NCBI GenBank assembly: GCA_903822595.1
Contig: CAIJPS010000090.1
Coordinates: 1-64,000, forward strand
Direction of reading: 5' to 3'
DNA from: an uncultured Chlorobiaceae bacterium
GTDB lineage: Bacteria > Bacteroidota > Chlorobiia > Chlorobiales > Chlorobiaceae
Length of the DNA: 64,000 nucleotides
Below the pieces are notes generated by a model. It searched no databases, was not told the origin of the DNA, and worked only from the letters and a program-made list of their open reading frames with translations. The position numbers were made by a program, and so were the translations under genes. The stretch's first letter is position 1, and each line of letters starts with the position of its first letter. Of the stretch, positions 28,971-38,253 are shown piece after piece.

Positions 28971-30765
28971 TACGAACACGCCAAAAAAGAGGCCGGGCTG
29001 TTTTCGCGTCGGTTGTCTTGCACTTTTTCTTTTGCTGGCTCTTGTCTTTGCCGGACTTTTCTGGGCATATCACAGCTCACATGCCCTTGCCGACCGTTTT
29101 GTACTGGTAGTTCCTCTCAGTGGGGAAGTTGATGAAATTCGCGATGAAAGCAGTTCACTGCCTTTTATGCCTTTACGTGAGTCACTTTCTCTCCAGGAGC
29201 TGCTCTTTGTGCTCGATCATGCTGTTTCGGATGAGCGGGTCAGGGAGGTGCTTCTTGATATTCGGGGTGTAAAGACAACTCCTGCCAAGATCGCGGAATT
29301 ACGTGATGCCGTTGAAAAGGTGCGCAAAGGAGGGAAAAAGGTCACGGCATTTCTTCGCTCTGCCGAGGATGCCGATTATCTGCTTGCAACAGCATGTGAC
29401 TCCATTATTGTTGAGCGCGGCGGCCATCTTCTTCTTGATGGTATGAAGGCGGAAACGCTTTTTTATACTACTCCCCTTGGGAAAATAGGGGTCACAGTCC
29501 AGGCGGCGCAGTGGAAAAAGTACAAGAGTGGTATTGAGCCATTCGTCAGAACAGAGGCCAGCAAGGAGTATTTCGAGCAGATTAACGCCTTGCTTGATGA
29601 GGTCTACGATGAGTATCTCGGTTATGTCGCGAAGCGGCGCGGCGTGAGCCGCAGCTCGTTTGAGGCGCTTATCAACAATGATCCCCTGCTGTCGGCCAAA
29701 AAAGCCAGAACGCTTGGATTGGTTGATGGCATTGCCTCGTTCTGGGAGTTACAACGTACGTTGACCAAAAAAATAACAGGACATGAGCTCACCAGCGAGA
29801 ACAATGCCTTTGTCAGCGCAGCAGACTATCGTTCTGCAGTTGCATGGCCCCAGCGTGCGGAGAGTAATCAGCGCATTGCCGTTATTACCCTCTCCGGTAC
29901 CATTGTTCGCTCAGCAGGTGAGTTGGGTGAAGGGATTGATGTAGAGACTCTGAAAAATGCGCTTGATGCAGCGCTGGAGGATAAGGCGGTTAAAGCTCTT
30001 GTGGTGCGCATTGACAGCCCTGGCGGCGATGCTCTCGCGTCGGCTGATATGCTGCAGATGCTCGACTCTGCCGCGGTAAAAAAACCTCTTGTGGTTTCCA
30101 TGTCGGGTGTTGCGGCTTCGGGCGGCTACATGACCGCTCTTTCCGGAAAAACCATTTTTGCCCAGCCGCTGACCATTACCGGATCCATTGGAGTCTATGC
30201 CCTGAAACCCAATATCGGCGGACTTGTCGAAAAAATCGGCTTGGGTCGCGATGTTGTGACGCGAGGCCGTTACGCCGATGCCAGCACCCCCTTCAAACCT
30301 CTTGAGGCCGAAGCCTACAGTAAGTTTGTGGCCGCATCGGGTGAAATCTATGATGACTTTGTCGGAAAAGTGGCAGTTTCAAGAAGGATGCGCGTTACCG
30401 CTGTGGATTCTGTTGCCGGGGGAAGGGTCTGGACAGGAAGCCGAGCCTTGAAGGTCGGTCTGGTTGACCGTATGGGGGGACTTTTTGATGCTATTCATGC
30501 AGCAGAGCTTCTTGCCAAAATGGACATGACAAAAAAGCCCAAAATCATGCTCTATCCGGTTCAGAAAAGCTGGCTGGAGTCTCTCCTGCAGGGCAACGGT
30601 GCGAGCATTTCCAGCAGGTTAACCATCGCCGTGAAGCAGCAGGTGCTGCACGAGGTCATCCCCCGGCAGCATTTCAGCTCCATGGCCGCCTTTTACGAAA
30701 TGCTGCTGACGTCGGGGCAGTTGAAGATGCTGGCCGTCATGCCATCCGAAATCATCATTGATTAA
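28963..30765 (+). CDS. sppA: Signal peptide peptidase SppA, double-domain (67K) type
   Basis: Membrane-anchored serine protease that degrades cleaved signal peptides. The 600-residue length matches the tandem-domain form. One N-terminal transmembrane helix (about residues 15-37) is followed by two clp-like repeats. The N-terminal repeat carries the lysine of the Ser-Lys dyad in AAQWKKYKSG, and the C-terminal repeat carries the nucleophile in MSGVAASGGYMTAL. The start ATG overlaps the upstream ABC ATPase stop (ATGAATAA), suggesting coupled translation of two peptide-handling proteins. The functional link is inference. Confidence 0.94.
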   Translation: MNNTNTPKKRPGCFRVGCLALFLLLALVFAGLFWAYHSSHALADRFVLVVPLSGEVDEIRDESSSLPFMPLRESLSLQELLFVLDHAVSDERVREVLLDIRGVKTTPAKIAELRDAVEKVRKGGKKVTAFLRSAEDADYLLATACDSIIVERGGHLLLDGMKAETLFYTTPLGKIGVTVQAAQWKKYKSGIEPFVRTEASKEYFEQINALLDEVYDEYLGYVAKRRGVSRSSFEALINNDPLLSAKKARTLGLVDGIASFWELQRTLTKKITGHELTSENNAFVSAADYRSAVAWPQRAESNQRIAVITLSGTIVRSAGELGEGIDVETLKNALDAALEDKAVKALVVRIDSPGGDALASADMLQMLDSAAVKKPLVVSMSGVAASGGYMTALSGKTIFAQPLTITGSIGVYALKPNIGGLVEKIGLGRDVVTRGRYADASTPFKPLEAEAYSKFVAASGEIYDDFVGKVAVSRRMRVTAVDSVAGGRVWTGSRALKVGLVDRMGGLFDAIHAAELLAKMDMTKKPKIMLYPVQKSWLESLLQGNGASISSRLTIAVKQQVLHEVIPRQHFSSMAAFYEMLLTSGQLKMLAVMPSEIIID

Positions 30766-30792
30766 TCCCAGGCCCCCATCCATTGTGCCGTA

Positions 30793-30951
30793 GGGGCGGG
30801 GTCATCCCGCCCTTACAACCCTGACAAAACACCCAATTCCATCCAGGGCATGTCCATTCCATCCAACATTGTGCAAAACCCGATTATGGCGGTCGGGATG
30901 ACCCCGCGGGAATCGGGTGGTGGATACAAAAAGGGCGGGATGACCCCGCCC
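30793..30951. repeat. Three copies of a GC-rich palindrome, in both orientations
   Basis: GGGGCGGGGTCATCCCGCCC at about 30794-30813 recurs inverted as GGGCGGGATGACCCCGCCC at 30933-30951, and an imperfect copy (GGTCGGGATGACCCCGCGGG) lies at 30891-30910. Each copy is itself a 6-7 bp stem around GTCAT/ATGAC. They fill the space between convergent sppA and the porin gene, and the outer pair could fold into one long hairpin. This has REP-element character. Confidence 0.75.
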
Positions 30952-30958
30952 GTACAGA

Positions 30959-32290
30959 TTAAAATTTATAGGTCAGCGAGCTCTGTGCCCGTAACGCATT
31001 GCTGCCAGCGGCATTTTTGTAGTCGGTTTTCCAATCCGAGAGCTGAAGTCCAAGGATAAAGTTCGGAGTTATCTTGTTGATGACATTTGCGAAAATGCTC
31101 TGGTTCCGTGATCGTGCACCGACGGCCAGATCGTTATCATTCGGGTTATCCACCCCTGCACCGATGCTGAAAGAGGTTGACGGGCTTGATGTGTACCTGA
31201 GTGCTGCCCATCCGCCATTGGAACGAATCTCCTTAACCGTGCCGGTATTGACCCCCTGGTTTATTCCACCCCAGTAGTCGTCGAGGTTTGAACCGGTAAA
31301 ATACTCTCCAGCCAGTGTCATTTTTTTGCATATCGGCATGGAGAGTTCCATATTGCATGACCATGAGTCAAGCGTCTTGTGATTGCCAGTGTTATTTGTG
31401 TCCCACTCTTCTTGTCCGTAATGGCCTGAGAATGCGAGGGTTGCTGGCTGATTATCCACCAGAAGCGGCGCTGACCAGGCAACTCTGCCCTGAATGGTGG
31501 GGATATTGGCATCTTTGCCTGTATCCGTTGCAAGCACACCGGATGTCGTATTTTTTTCGCCGATTGTTCTCGATGCAGCCACGGCCAGTTCCACGCGGCT
31601 TTTTTCTGCGGTTGAAAATCCTTTGGTGAGACGCAACTGCGTGTGGCGAGAACCGATATTCCCTGCACTCCACATGAGGGCGGGATCGTCCACAAACGGG
31701 ATCAATGAAGAGACCAGATCCCAGGTCTGGCCTGCGACAATGCTGAAGTCGGAGGCGGGCCAGTATGCTTTTAAATAGCCATGACGCAGGCGGGGGGCCT
31801 GGTTGTTTTCAGTTGAGACGCTGGTGAGAAAATCAAACTCGATGTTTCCCGACAGCTTCATGCTTTCTGTATCAGGGCCGCTAAGGTTCAAACCAATCCT
31901 TGTCGCGCCTGCCGTGAGGTTCCACTCGCTGTCATTGCTGCTGCCGCTTTTTGGCTGAGCCCAAAGAGCGATATTGCCGGGATAGATTTGGCCAGTGTCA
32001 TACGAACCATCAAAACGGGCAAAACCGTAAAGCTGGACATTAACGCCTGAACCGATTGATACTGGAAGTGGAGCTGATGGTTCGACTTTTTTTACCGGTG
32101 CAGATGTGTTGGTTGTTTCTGCAGCAGCAGGTCTGTTTGGTACCAGCGCTTTCAGCTCGGCAAGTTCCTGCTCAAGACGACTGATGCGAGTTTCAACGGT
32201 TTCTGCAGTTTCGGCGGCAAAAGAGGGCGCAGCGGTGCAGAGTGAGCCGGCAAGCAGCAGGGTGTAACGGAATTTTCCCCTTGCGTTCAT
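30959..32290 (-). CDS. DcaP-like outer membrane porin
   Basis: A 443-residue predicted porin. The signal peptide (about 1-25, ending PSFAAE) is followed by a short coiled coil (TVETRISRLEQELAELKAL) and a proline/alanine linker. A beta-barrel with repeated amphipathic strands then begins NVQLYGFARFDGSYDTG and ends in an aromatic residue (SLTYKF). N-terminal trimerising coiled coil plus barrel is the arrangement of DcaP-type porins, which pass dicarboxylates and other small anions in proteobacteria. The substrate here is unknown. It is flanked downstream by the palindrome cluster. Confidence 0.85.
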   Translation of the reverse strand: MNARGKFRYTLLLAGSLCTAAPSFAAETAETVETRISRLEQELAELKALVPNRPAAAETTNTSAPVKKVEPSAPLPVSIGSGVNVQLYGFARFDGSYDTGQIYPGNIALWAQPKSGSSNDSEWNLTAGATRIGLNLSGPDTESMKLSGNIEFDFLTSVSTENNQAPRLRHGYLKAYWPASDFSIVAGQTWDLVSSLIPFVDDPALMWSAGNIGSRHTQLRLTKGFSTAEKSRVELAVAASRTIGEKNTTSGVLATDTGKDANIPTIQGRVAWSAPLLVDNQPATLAFSGHYGQEEWDTNNTGNHKTLDSWSCNMELSMPICKKMTLAGEYFTGSNLDDYWGGINQGVNTGTVKEIRSNGGWAALRYTSSPSTSFSIGAGVDNPNDNDLAVGARSRNQSIFANVINKITPNFILGLQLSDWKTDYKNAAGSNALRAQSSLTYKF

Positions 32291-32401
32291 GGATATTCTC
32301 CGTGGGATGGTTTGGTTAAGGGAACGGTCTGGATTTGAAATTGAAGCGGAAATATAGGCAGTCGGGAGACAATTTCTTTGCCTTTTTTGCTGAGCCTTCG
32401 G

Positions 32402-33958
32402 TCAGAAGCTCCAGAAATCCCGGTCGAGGTTGCGGTACTGAATGCCTTGTATGAGATGCTTCATGGCAATGTGCTCGCAGCCGTCAAGGTCAGCGATGGT
32501 GCGGCTTACCTTGAGAATCCGGTCGTGTGCCCTTGCGGACAGGTTCATGCGGTTCATCGCATCCATCAGCTTTTGCGCGCTCTCCCGGTCGAGCTGGCAG
32601 TACGATTTGATCTGGCGGGAGCTCATCTGGGCATTGGTATAGATTTTCGGTGCAGTTGTGGAGGCAAACCGCTCCTGCTGGATCTTTCGGGCAGCGATGA
32701 CCCGCTGGCGGATGGTCAGTGAGTTTTCCGCGCTCGATGCCGCGAAGAGGTCGCTGTTTTCAACTTTCGGTACATCGATATGAATATCAATACGGTCAAG
32801 CAACGGGCCGGAAATTTTAGAAAGATAGCGCTGAATCTGCTGGGGCGGGGCAGTCAGATTGCCGTCCGGGTCTTTCAATGCTCCCGCGGGGCTCGGGTTC
32901 ATGGCGGCGATCAGCATGAACCCTGCCGGATACCTGGTGGTAACGGAGATTCTCGACACCGTCACCTCTCGCTCCTCAAGGGGCTGGCGGAGCACCTCAA
33001 GGGCGTTGCGGCTGAATTCGGGCAGCTCGTCGAGAAAGAGAATCCCATTATGGGCAAGGCTCACCTCTCCCGGTTTGGCCGTGGAGCCGCCTCCGATCAG
33101 CGCGATATTGCTGGTGGTGTGGTGCGGACTGCGGAAGGGGCGTGTAACCATGAGGGGGTGCTCTTTGTCAAGCAGGCTGGCCACCGAATAGATTTTTGTG
33201 GTTTCGAGCGCCTCTTCAAAGCCGAGAGGTGGCAGAATGCCCGGCAAACCCTTTGCCAGCATGGTCTTGCCGCTGCCGGGCGGACCGATCATGATCACGT
33301 TATGCCCCCCGGCCGCCGCTATTTCAAGTGCTTTTTTTGCCGCTCCCTGTCCCTTGATATCGGCAAAATCAACAAGGTACTCCTGTTCCCCCTCAAAAAG
33401 CTCCGCAATATTGACGCTCACCGGTGTGAATACCCTCTCTCCATTCAACAGGGCAACCGTCTCGTTCAGGCTCTCCACACCGTAGACCTCAATGGCCGAT
33501 TTTGCAGCAGAGACCGCCACCGCAGCCTCCGCCGCGTTTTCCATCGGCACAATCAGCCGCGTTATTCCCTCCTTCCCCGCCATGATGGCTACAGGAAGTG
33601 CGCCGTTGATTCTTCTGAGCGAGCCATCAAGCGCGAGCTCCCCCATAATGAGTGTCTCCTCGAACCGGTTGCCGATCAGCTCAAGCGAACCAAGAAGGCC
33701 GATGGCAACGGGGAGGTCAAATGCCGTACCCACCTTCTTGATATCGGCAGGCGCCAGGTTGACCGTGATTTTTTTTGGTGGAATGGTAAAGCCCGAATTC
33801 CGGATTGCCGTAAGAATCCTCTCCCGGCTCTCCCTGACCGCATTATCCGGCAATCCCACAACCGTAAACGAGGGTATCCCGCCAGCCACATTGGCTTCAA
33901 CCGTAACCTTCATGGCATCAATGCCAATGAGTGCAGCAGCATTCAGTGTTGAAAGCAT
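32402..33958 (-). CDS. ComM/YifB family Mg-chelatase-like AAA ATPase
   Basis: A 518-residue protein with the YifB layout. An N-terminal Lon-like ChlI domain (about 20-140; FTVVGLPDNAVRESRERI, LGELAL-like MGELALDGSLR) is followed by an AAA+ core (Walker A GPPGSGKTMLAKGLPGILPP, Walker B ILFLDELPEF, RPFRSPHHT) and a C-terminal Mg_chelatase_C segment. ComM relatives are hexameric helicases promoting branch migration during integration of incoming DNA in natural transformation. This is not the BchI subunit of bacteriochlorophyll synthesis, which lacks the N-terminal domain. Confidence 0.93.
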   Translation of the reverse strand: MLSTLNAAALIGIDAMKVTVEANVAGGIPSFTVVGLPDNAVRESRERILTAIRNSGFTIPPKKITVNLAPADIKKVGTAFDLPVAIGLLGSLELIGNRFEETLIMGELALDGSLRRINGALPVAIMAGKEGITRLIVPMENAAEAAVAVSAAKSAIEVYGVESLNETVALLNGERVFTPVSVNIAELFEGEQEYLVDFADIKGQGAAKKALEIAAAGGHNVIMIGPPGSGKTMLAKGLPGILPPLGFEEALETTKIYSVASLLDKEHPLMVTRPFRSPHHTTSNIALIGGGSTAKPGEVSLAHNGILFLDELPEFSRNALEVLRQPLEEREVTVSRISVTTRYPAGFMLIAAMNPSPAGALKDPDGNLTAPPQQIQRYLSKISGPLLDRIDIHIDVPKVENSDLFAASSAENSLTIRQRVIAARKIQQERFASTTAPKIYTNAQMSSRQIKSYCQLDRESAQKLMDAMNRMNLSARAHDRILKVSRTIADLDGCEHIAMKHLIQGIQYRNLDRDFWSF

Positions 33959-34216
33959 GGCGGAATGGATGAGAGTATTTCAGTATTTATACGTAAAATA
34001 TGCAAATATTTGAAAGTTTCAGCATCAGCGGGATTATGTCGTTCTCTTGAGTGTGTGAACGCACGCTTTTTGATGCAGTAATTCAGTCGTCAGCTTTGAT
34101 GAAAGCCTTATGCGAGGCATTGTGGTAAATTGAAAGGAAAGATTATACTTATTGAGGGCGTTGCGGAATTATCGGGATGGGAGAGTCTCTCTGCAATTGC
34201 TCTGCTGGCAATATTA

Positions 34217-35524
34217 ATGCAACAGGTCACATTGAAAACACATCACAAAATTGTTCGCGGCGACAGCCGGGAGATGAACCTCCTGCCCGCCAAATCGGTG
34301 CATCTTGTTATCACCTCACCACCTTACTGGCAGCTTAAGGACTACGGGACGGAGAACCAGATCGGCTTTCACGAGAGTTACGAGAGCTACATCAACAACC
34401 TGAACCTTGTCTGGAACGAATGCGAGAGGGTGCTGCACCCCGGTTGCCGTCTCTGCATCAACATCGGTGACCAGTTTGCCCGCTCGGTCTATTATGGCAG
34501 GTACAAGGTTATTCCCATCCGGACGGAGATCATCAAGTTTTGCGAAACCATCGGGTTCGACTACATGGGCGCGGTGATCTGGCAGAAGGTCACCACAACC
34601 AACACCACCGGCGGCGCCTCGATTATGGGGAGCTTTCCCTATCCCCGTAACGGCATTCTCAAAATTGATTACGAGTTTATTCTCATCTTCAAAAAACCGG
34701 GTGACGCACCAAAGCCCACCAAAGAGCAGAAAGAAAGCTCTGCCATGACTACCGAGGAGTGGAACACTTATTTTGCAGGCCACTGGAACTTTGCCGGAGC
34801 AAAACAAGAGGGGCATCTTGCCATGTTCCCTGAAGAGCTTCCGCACCGGCTCATTAAAATGTTCGCCTTCCGGGGCGATACCGTGCTTGACCCATTCATG
34901 GGGAGCGGCACAACCTCACTTGCGGCAAAAAATCTCGGACGAAACTCGGTCGGATACGAAATCAATCCGGAGTTTATCGAGATTGCCCGGCAGAAGCTGA
35001 ATACCAAGCAGCCCGATTTTATGGGTACGGAGTACGAATTTTTGCATGACACGGTCAAGGGTGATTTTGCTGCGGCCATTGAGCAGTTGCCTTATCAATT
35101 CAAAGATCCCCACAAGCTCGACAAGAAAACCGACCCCCGAAAACTCACCTTTGGCTCCAGGATTGAGAAGGAGAGCCAGGCAGAGCGCGAAGAGTTCTTT
35201 ACGGTCAAAGAGATACTCAGCCCAGAAAAAGTGAGGCTATCCAACGGGTTGACGGTAAAACTGATCGGCATCAAAAGCGAACCCTATACGCACGACAACG
35301 CTGTTGCCTATTTAACCGAAAAAATCAAGGGAAAGCGTATATTCCTGAAGTATGACAAGCTGAAACATGACGAAGAACACGTCCTGCTTTGCTACCTCTA
35401 TCTGGAGAACAAGACCTTTGTCAATGCGCATCTGATCAAAAGCGGGCTGGTCGCGATTGACAGCAGCTATGAGTACAGGTGCAGGGGGAAGTTTCTGAAT
35501 ATGGGTGAGCTTGTTCAGGGTTGA
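34217..35524 (+). CDS. Beta-class amino DNA methyltransferase with degenerate nuclease-fold C-terminus
   Basis: A 435-residue modification enzyme. Catalytic motif IV TSPPYW (33-38) precedes the AdoMet motif DPFMGSGTT (225-233), the beta-class order; SPPY points to N4-cytosine or N6-adenine methylation. After a linker, residues about 326-430 read as a staphylococcal-nuclease (TNase) fold: EEFFTVKEILSPEKVRLSNG, VKLIGIKSEPY, YLTEKIKGKRIFLKYD, LLCYLYL and VNAHLIKSGLVAID. The nuclease residues appear lost (the usual GIDTPE is GIKSEP and the second catalytic Arg of YGRxLAY is absent), so it may only bind DNA or protein. The ATG at 34217 is preferred to a longer frame opening at 34130. It heads a restriction-modification cluster. 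Confidence 0.88.
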   Translation: MQQVTLKTHHKIVRGDSREMNLLPAKSVHLVITSPPYWQLKDYGTENQIGFHESYESYINNLNLVWNECERVLHPGCRLCINIGDQFARSVYYGRYKVIPIRTEIIKFCETIGFDYMGAVIWQKVTTTNTTGGASIMGSFPYPRNGILKIDYEFILIFKKPGDAPKPTKEQKESSAMTTEEWNTYFAGHWNFAGAKQEGHLAMFPEELPHRLIKMFAFRGDTVLDPFMGSGTTSLAAKNLGRNSVGYEINPEFIEIARQKLNTKQPDFMGTEYEFLHDTVKGDFAAAIEQLPYQFKDPHKLDKKTDPRKLTFGSRIEKESQAEREEFFTVKEILSPEKVRLSNGLTVKLIGIKSEPYTHDNAVAYLTEKIKGKRIFLKYDKLKHDEEHVLLCYLYLENKTFVNAHLIKSGLVAIDSSYEYRCRGKFLNMGELVQG

Positions 35525-35820
35525 AGAGCGTGACGAGTTCAAAATGTTAGCGGTACTTGTTCATGCTATCAGTCCGATTGCCGAGCAGAGTCAGCATCTT
35601 GAACAACGGCGCGAGCATGGACGAAACCTCTGGCATTTGATGGCTGCGGTTATGATGACATGGACTTCCCCTGACAAACTGGCGTCAGAAGAATAAAATG
35701 CTGGAGCGCACTGTTTTTTTATTTATCTATTCTGAACGGTAAAACAATCCTGCTGGTTTTCGGCATTTCAAATGCTGTGAAATCGGCTATCAGTTTCATT
35801 CAGAGAACAGATCACGAAAC
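35525..35820. other. Spacer between the two methyltransferase genes
   Basis: No recognisable gene. A 63-codon frame from a GTG at 35505 to 35696 (ends TSPDKLASEE) overlaps the end of the upstream methyltransferase and has no family features; it may be a decayed remnant or chance. The segment 35700-35800 is A+T rich without a clear hairpin. Confidence 0.5.
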
Positions 35821-37143
35821 GTGCACATCAATAATAAAATAAGCACAGAGCTCCCAGTCGTTACAAGTGATGAGCAAGTTTATCATGATCGACTGGCAGG
35901 GAGATTAAACAATAAGCTCTCGCTTCGGGTTATTGATCTTTTTGCCGGTGCAGGTGGTTTGTCTGCCGGGTTTTCCTGCTTCTTTGGCCATCACTTCACG
36001 CCAGTTTGGGCGAATGACTTCAACTCTTATGCTGCAGAGAGCTATAATGCCAACTTTGGGGCTCACTGCAGGGTTGGTGATATTGTTGATATTCTTGATA
36101 ACCCCACAACAATTATTCCCAAAGCTGATGTCGTTATTGGAGGCCCTCCTTGCCAGGGATTCAGCCTTTTAAATAAAAACAAGGAGGGAGACGCACGGAA
36201 GCAGCTTTGGATACCATTCATGGATGTTGTCAGGCTTTCTGGCGCTGACGTTTTTGTTATGGAGAATGTCCCTGAGCTGTTAAGTAGTCTGGAATGCCGA
36301 GAAATCTACGCTATGGCGAACTCAATGGGCTTTAGGCTGGTCAGCGCCAAACTCTGTGCAGCCGATTACGGTGTGCCACAAATTCGTTGGCGTGCGTTTA
36401 TTGTAGGATGCAAATTTGCAGACCCCCAGGCAGTATTTCCGCCAAAAAAGACACACTTCCCGCACAAGGGATACCGGCAGAGATTTGTTGAAAGCTATAT
36501 TTCGTACATCGCTGATGCTCAGCCATTCCGGACGGTCAAGGATGCCATAGGCGACCTGCCAGTGCCGCAAGGCACAACTCTTCGCATCGAAGCACCACCA
36601 TTAAATCTTCATTTCGGTCGCACACCGACAGCTAAAAGTTTGGAACGGTACCGATCAATACCCGAAGAGGGGATGAACCGTGTTGATCTCAAAAGAATAG
36701 CTCCAGAGCTGACACCTGATTGCTGGATGCGAAAGAAGAGCGGAGGCACGGATCTCTTTGGGCGGTTATGGTGGAACAAGCCATCAGTAACCATTCGGAC
36801 GGAGTTTTATAAGCCGGAAAAGGGGCGATACTTGCATCCTGTTCAAGACAGGCCGATTACCCACCGGGAGGCTGCCCGTATCCAGTCATTTCCAGATGAA
36901 TTCAAGTTTACTGGCTCAAAAGTGGAAATTGCAAAACAGATTGGCAACGCCGTTCCCTGCCAGCTTGCAGCCCGAGTCGCCGATTGCGTTTATGCCTTGC
37001 TCGCATCAAAAAATGAGGCTATCAAGTCGAAAGGATCAATTGCAACGCAAAGCTCAAGAGTGACAGTCTCAGGCGAAACCGAACGGCACTACAAAAAAAT
37101 AAAAGGTACGGACGTACGTTCGCCTCAAGGGCTTTTTATATAG
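35821..37143 (+). CDS. DNA (cytosine-5-)-methyltransferase
   Basis: A 440-residue m5C methyltransferase with the canonical motif order: I, VIDLFAGAGGLSAGF (D39-G46); IV, IGGPPCQGFS with nucleophile C111; VI, MENVPEL (148-150 ENV); VIII, QIRWR (187-191). A variable target-recognition region follows, then ITHREAARIQSFPD and QIGNAVP (IX-X). It belongs to the restriction-modification type rather than a Dcm housekeeping copy because an HNH endonuclease starts 68 bases downstream. Start is a GTG; the N-terminal 33 residues are extra to the core. Its 5' coding end contains a 15-base string also found at the ppc stop (see findings). Confidence 0.95.
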   Translation: MHINNKISTELPVVTSDEQVYHDRLAGRLNNKLSLRVIDLFAGAGGLSAGFSCFFGHHFTPVWANDFNSYAAESYNANFGAHCRVGDIVDILDNPTTIIPKADVVIGGPPCQGFSLLNKNKEGDARKQLWIPFMDVVRLSGADVFVMENVPELLSSLECREIYAMANSMGFRLVSAKLCAADYGVPQIRWRAFIVGCKFADPQAVFPPKKTHFPHKGYRQRFVESYISYIADAQPFRTVKDAIGDLPVPQGTTLRIEAPPLNLHFGRTPTAKSLERYRSIPEEGMNRVDLKRIAPELTPDCWMRKKSGGTDLFGRLWWNKPSVTIRTEFYKPEKGRYLHPVQDRPITHREAARIQSFPDEFKFTGSKVEIAKQIGNAVPCQLAARVADCVYALLASKNEAIKSKGSIATQSSRVTVSGETERHYKKIKGTDVRSPQGLFI

Positions 37144-37211
37144 ACCGTTCAGTTGTTTGAACAGATCAAAATCGTCAGCGCACTTTTCAGACAGGTTATA
37201 CAGGACTTTTT

Positions 37212-38141
37212 ATGGCAAAACGAAGAACGCTCAACGATCCTGAAAGCTTGCGTCAACAACTTGTAGCGTTGCTGATAAACTTTGAGCATGAGTTGCGGGA
37301 TGGCGACTTGCGCTCGAAAGTATTGGCGCTTTTGCCAGCTCACAACCAGTTGCGGGATATGGGCAGCTCCCTCATCCCGAAAGAGGATGCCTCCGCAGCA
37401 CGAGACCGCATCCTGTATTATTTCTGCAACTATCCCCGTATCGTTATCACAGGCGAAGAGTTGATGATTGTAGCCGGGATAAGTGAGTGGGCAAGACGTC
37501 TGAGGGAGTTGCGGGTTGAGTTTGGCTGGAAAATCATAAGTGGCAGTACGGCCAAAGAGATGGCAAAAGAGGGAGAATTCGCCATTCCCGGTATTGATGC
37601 CTCCATGTTGGGACCCGATGACTATATTCTTGCAGACGAGCATCAGGATCGTGATGACGCATTTCGCTGGAACCTGGCCAACGAAATCCGGCGAAAGAAT
37701 ACAGGTGTTCGAGATCGAATCCTTGAATATTTGTTGCGCAATGTCGGCAAAGTAATAAACGGCGAAGAGTTACGCTACGTTGCAGGCAACAGGACGGAAT
37801 GGGCCCGGCGAGTACGGGAACTGCGAACCGAGTTTGGATGGCAGGTTATGACCAAAACCACAGGAATGCCAGAGATCCCTGTCGGATTATACATACTTAC
37901 CAGCGACCGGCAGGCTCCGGAACATGACCGGGTGATTCCTGACGCAATACGTCGTGAAGTGCTCCAGCGAGATGATTACAAGTGTCAGAAATGCGGATGG
38001 CATCACGAGAAGTGGAACCCGTCAGATCCCCGACATCTTGAAGCGCATCATATAAAGCAGCATGTGGCAGGTGGAGAAAACACAACGGAGAATCTCGTCA
38101 CTCTGTGCAACATTTGTCATGACAAGGAACATGCAAGATAA
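37212..38141 (+). CDS. HNH endonuclease with duplicated DNA-binding-like module, probable restriction enzyme
   Basis: A 309-residue protein with a C-terminal HNH/McrA-type nuclease (about 245-309). Structural cysteines CQKC (258-261) and CNIC (299-302) frame the catalytic AHH (278-280) and ENLVTLC segment. The N-terminal part has two copies of a roughly 47-residue module, 64-111 and 167-213, each reading RDRIL-Y-...-GEEL--VAG---EWARR-REL--EFGW. The pattern suggests winged-helix DNA reading units. Immediate linkage to a cytosine-5 methyltransferase supports a type II restriction role. No characterised enzyme is recognised, and the recognition site cannot be derived. Confidence 0.87.
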   Translation: MAKRRTLNDPESLRQQLVALLINFEHELRDGDLRSKVLALLPAHNQLRDMGSSLIPKEDASAARDRILYYFCNYPRIVITGEELMIVAGISEWARRLRELRVEFGWKIISGSTAKEMAKEGEFAIPGIDASMLGPDDYILADEHQDRDDAFRWNLANEIRRKNTGVRDRILEYLLRNVGKVINGEELRYVAGNRTEWARRVRELRTEFGWQVMTKTTGMPEIPVGLYILTSDRQAPEHDRVIPDAIRREVLQRDDYKCQKCGWHHEKWNPSDPRHLEAHHIKQHVAGGENTTENLVTLCNICHDKEHAR

Positions 38142-38253
38142 TAAAAAGACTTTCTGTGCGGTATTCGTTTCGGAAGTCCTCTAACTACTTTATATCTAAT
38201 GATTTCGAGAAGTTGTTCAGGTGGGTAACTATAGCACACTTCCAGATGAATAG

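Noticed and set aside
32780-33952. 390-codon plus-strand open frame
   Set aside because: Antisense to the ComM/YifB gene; Arg/His-rich translation is typical of a GC-rich reverse frame.
35505-35696. 63-codon frame after the first methyltransferase
   Set aside because: Overlaps the methyltransferase end, starts with GTG without a ribosome site and matches nothing I know; kept only as a remark in the spacer entry.
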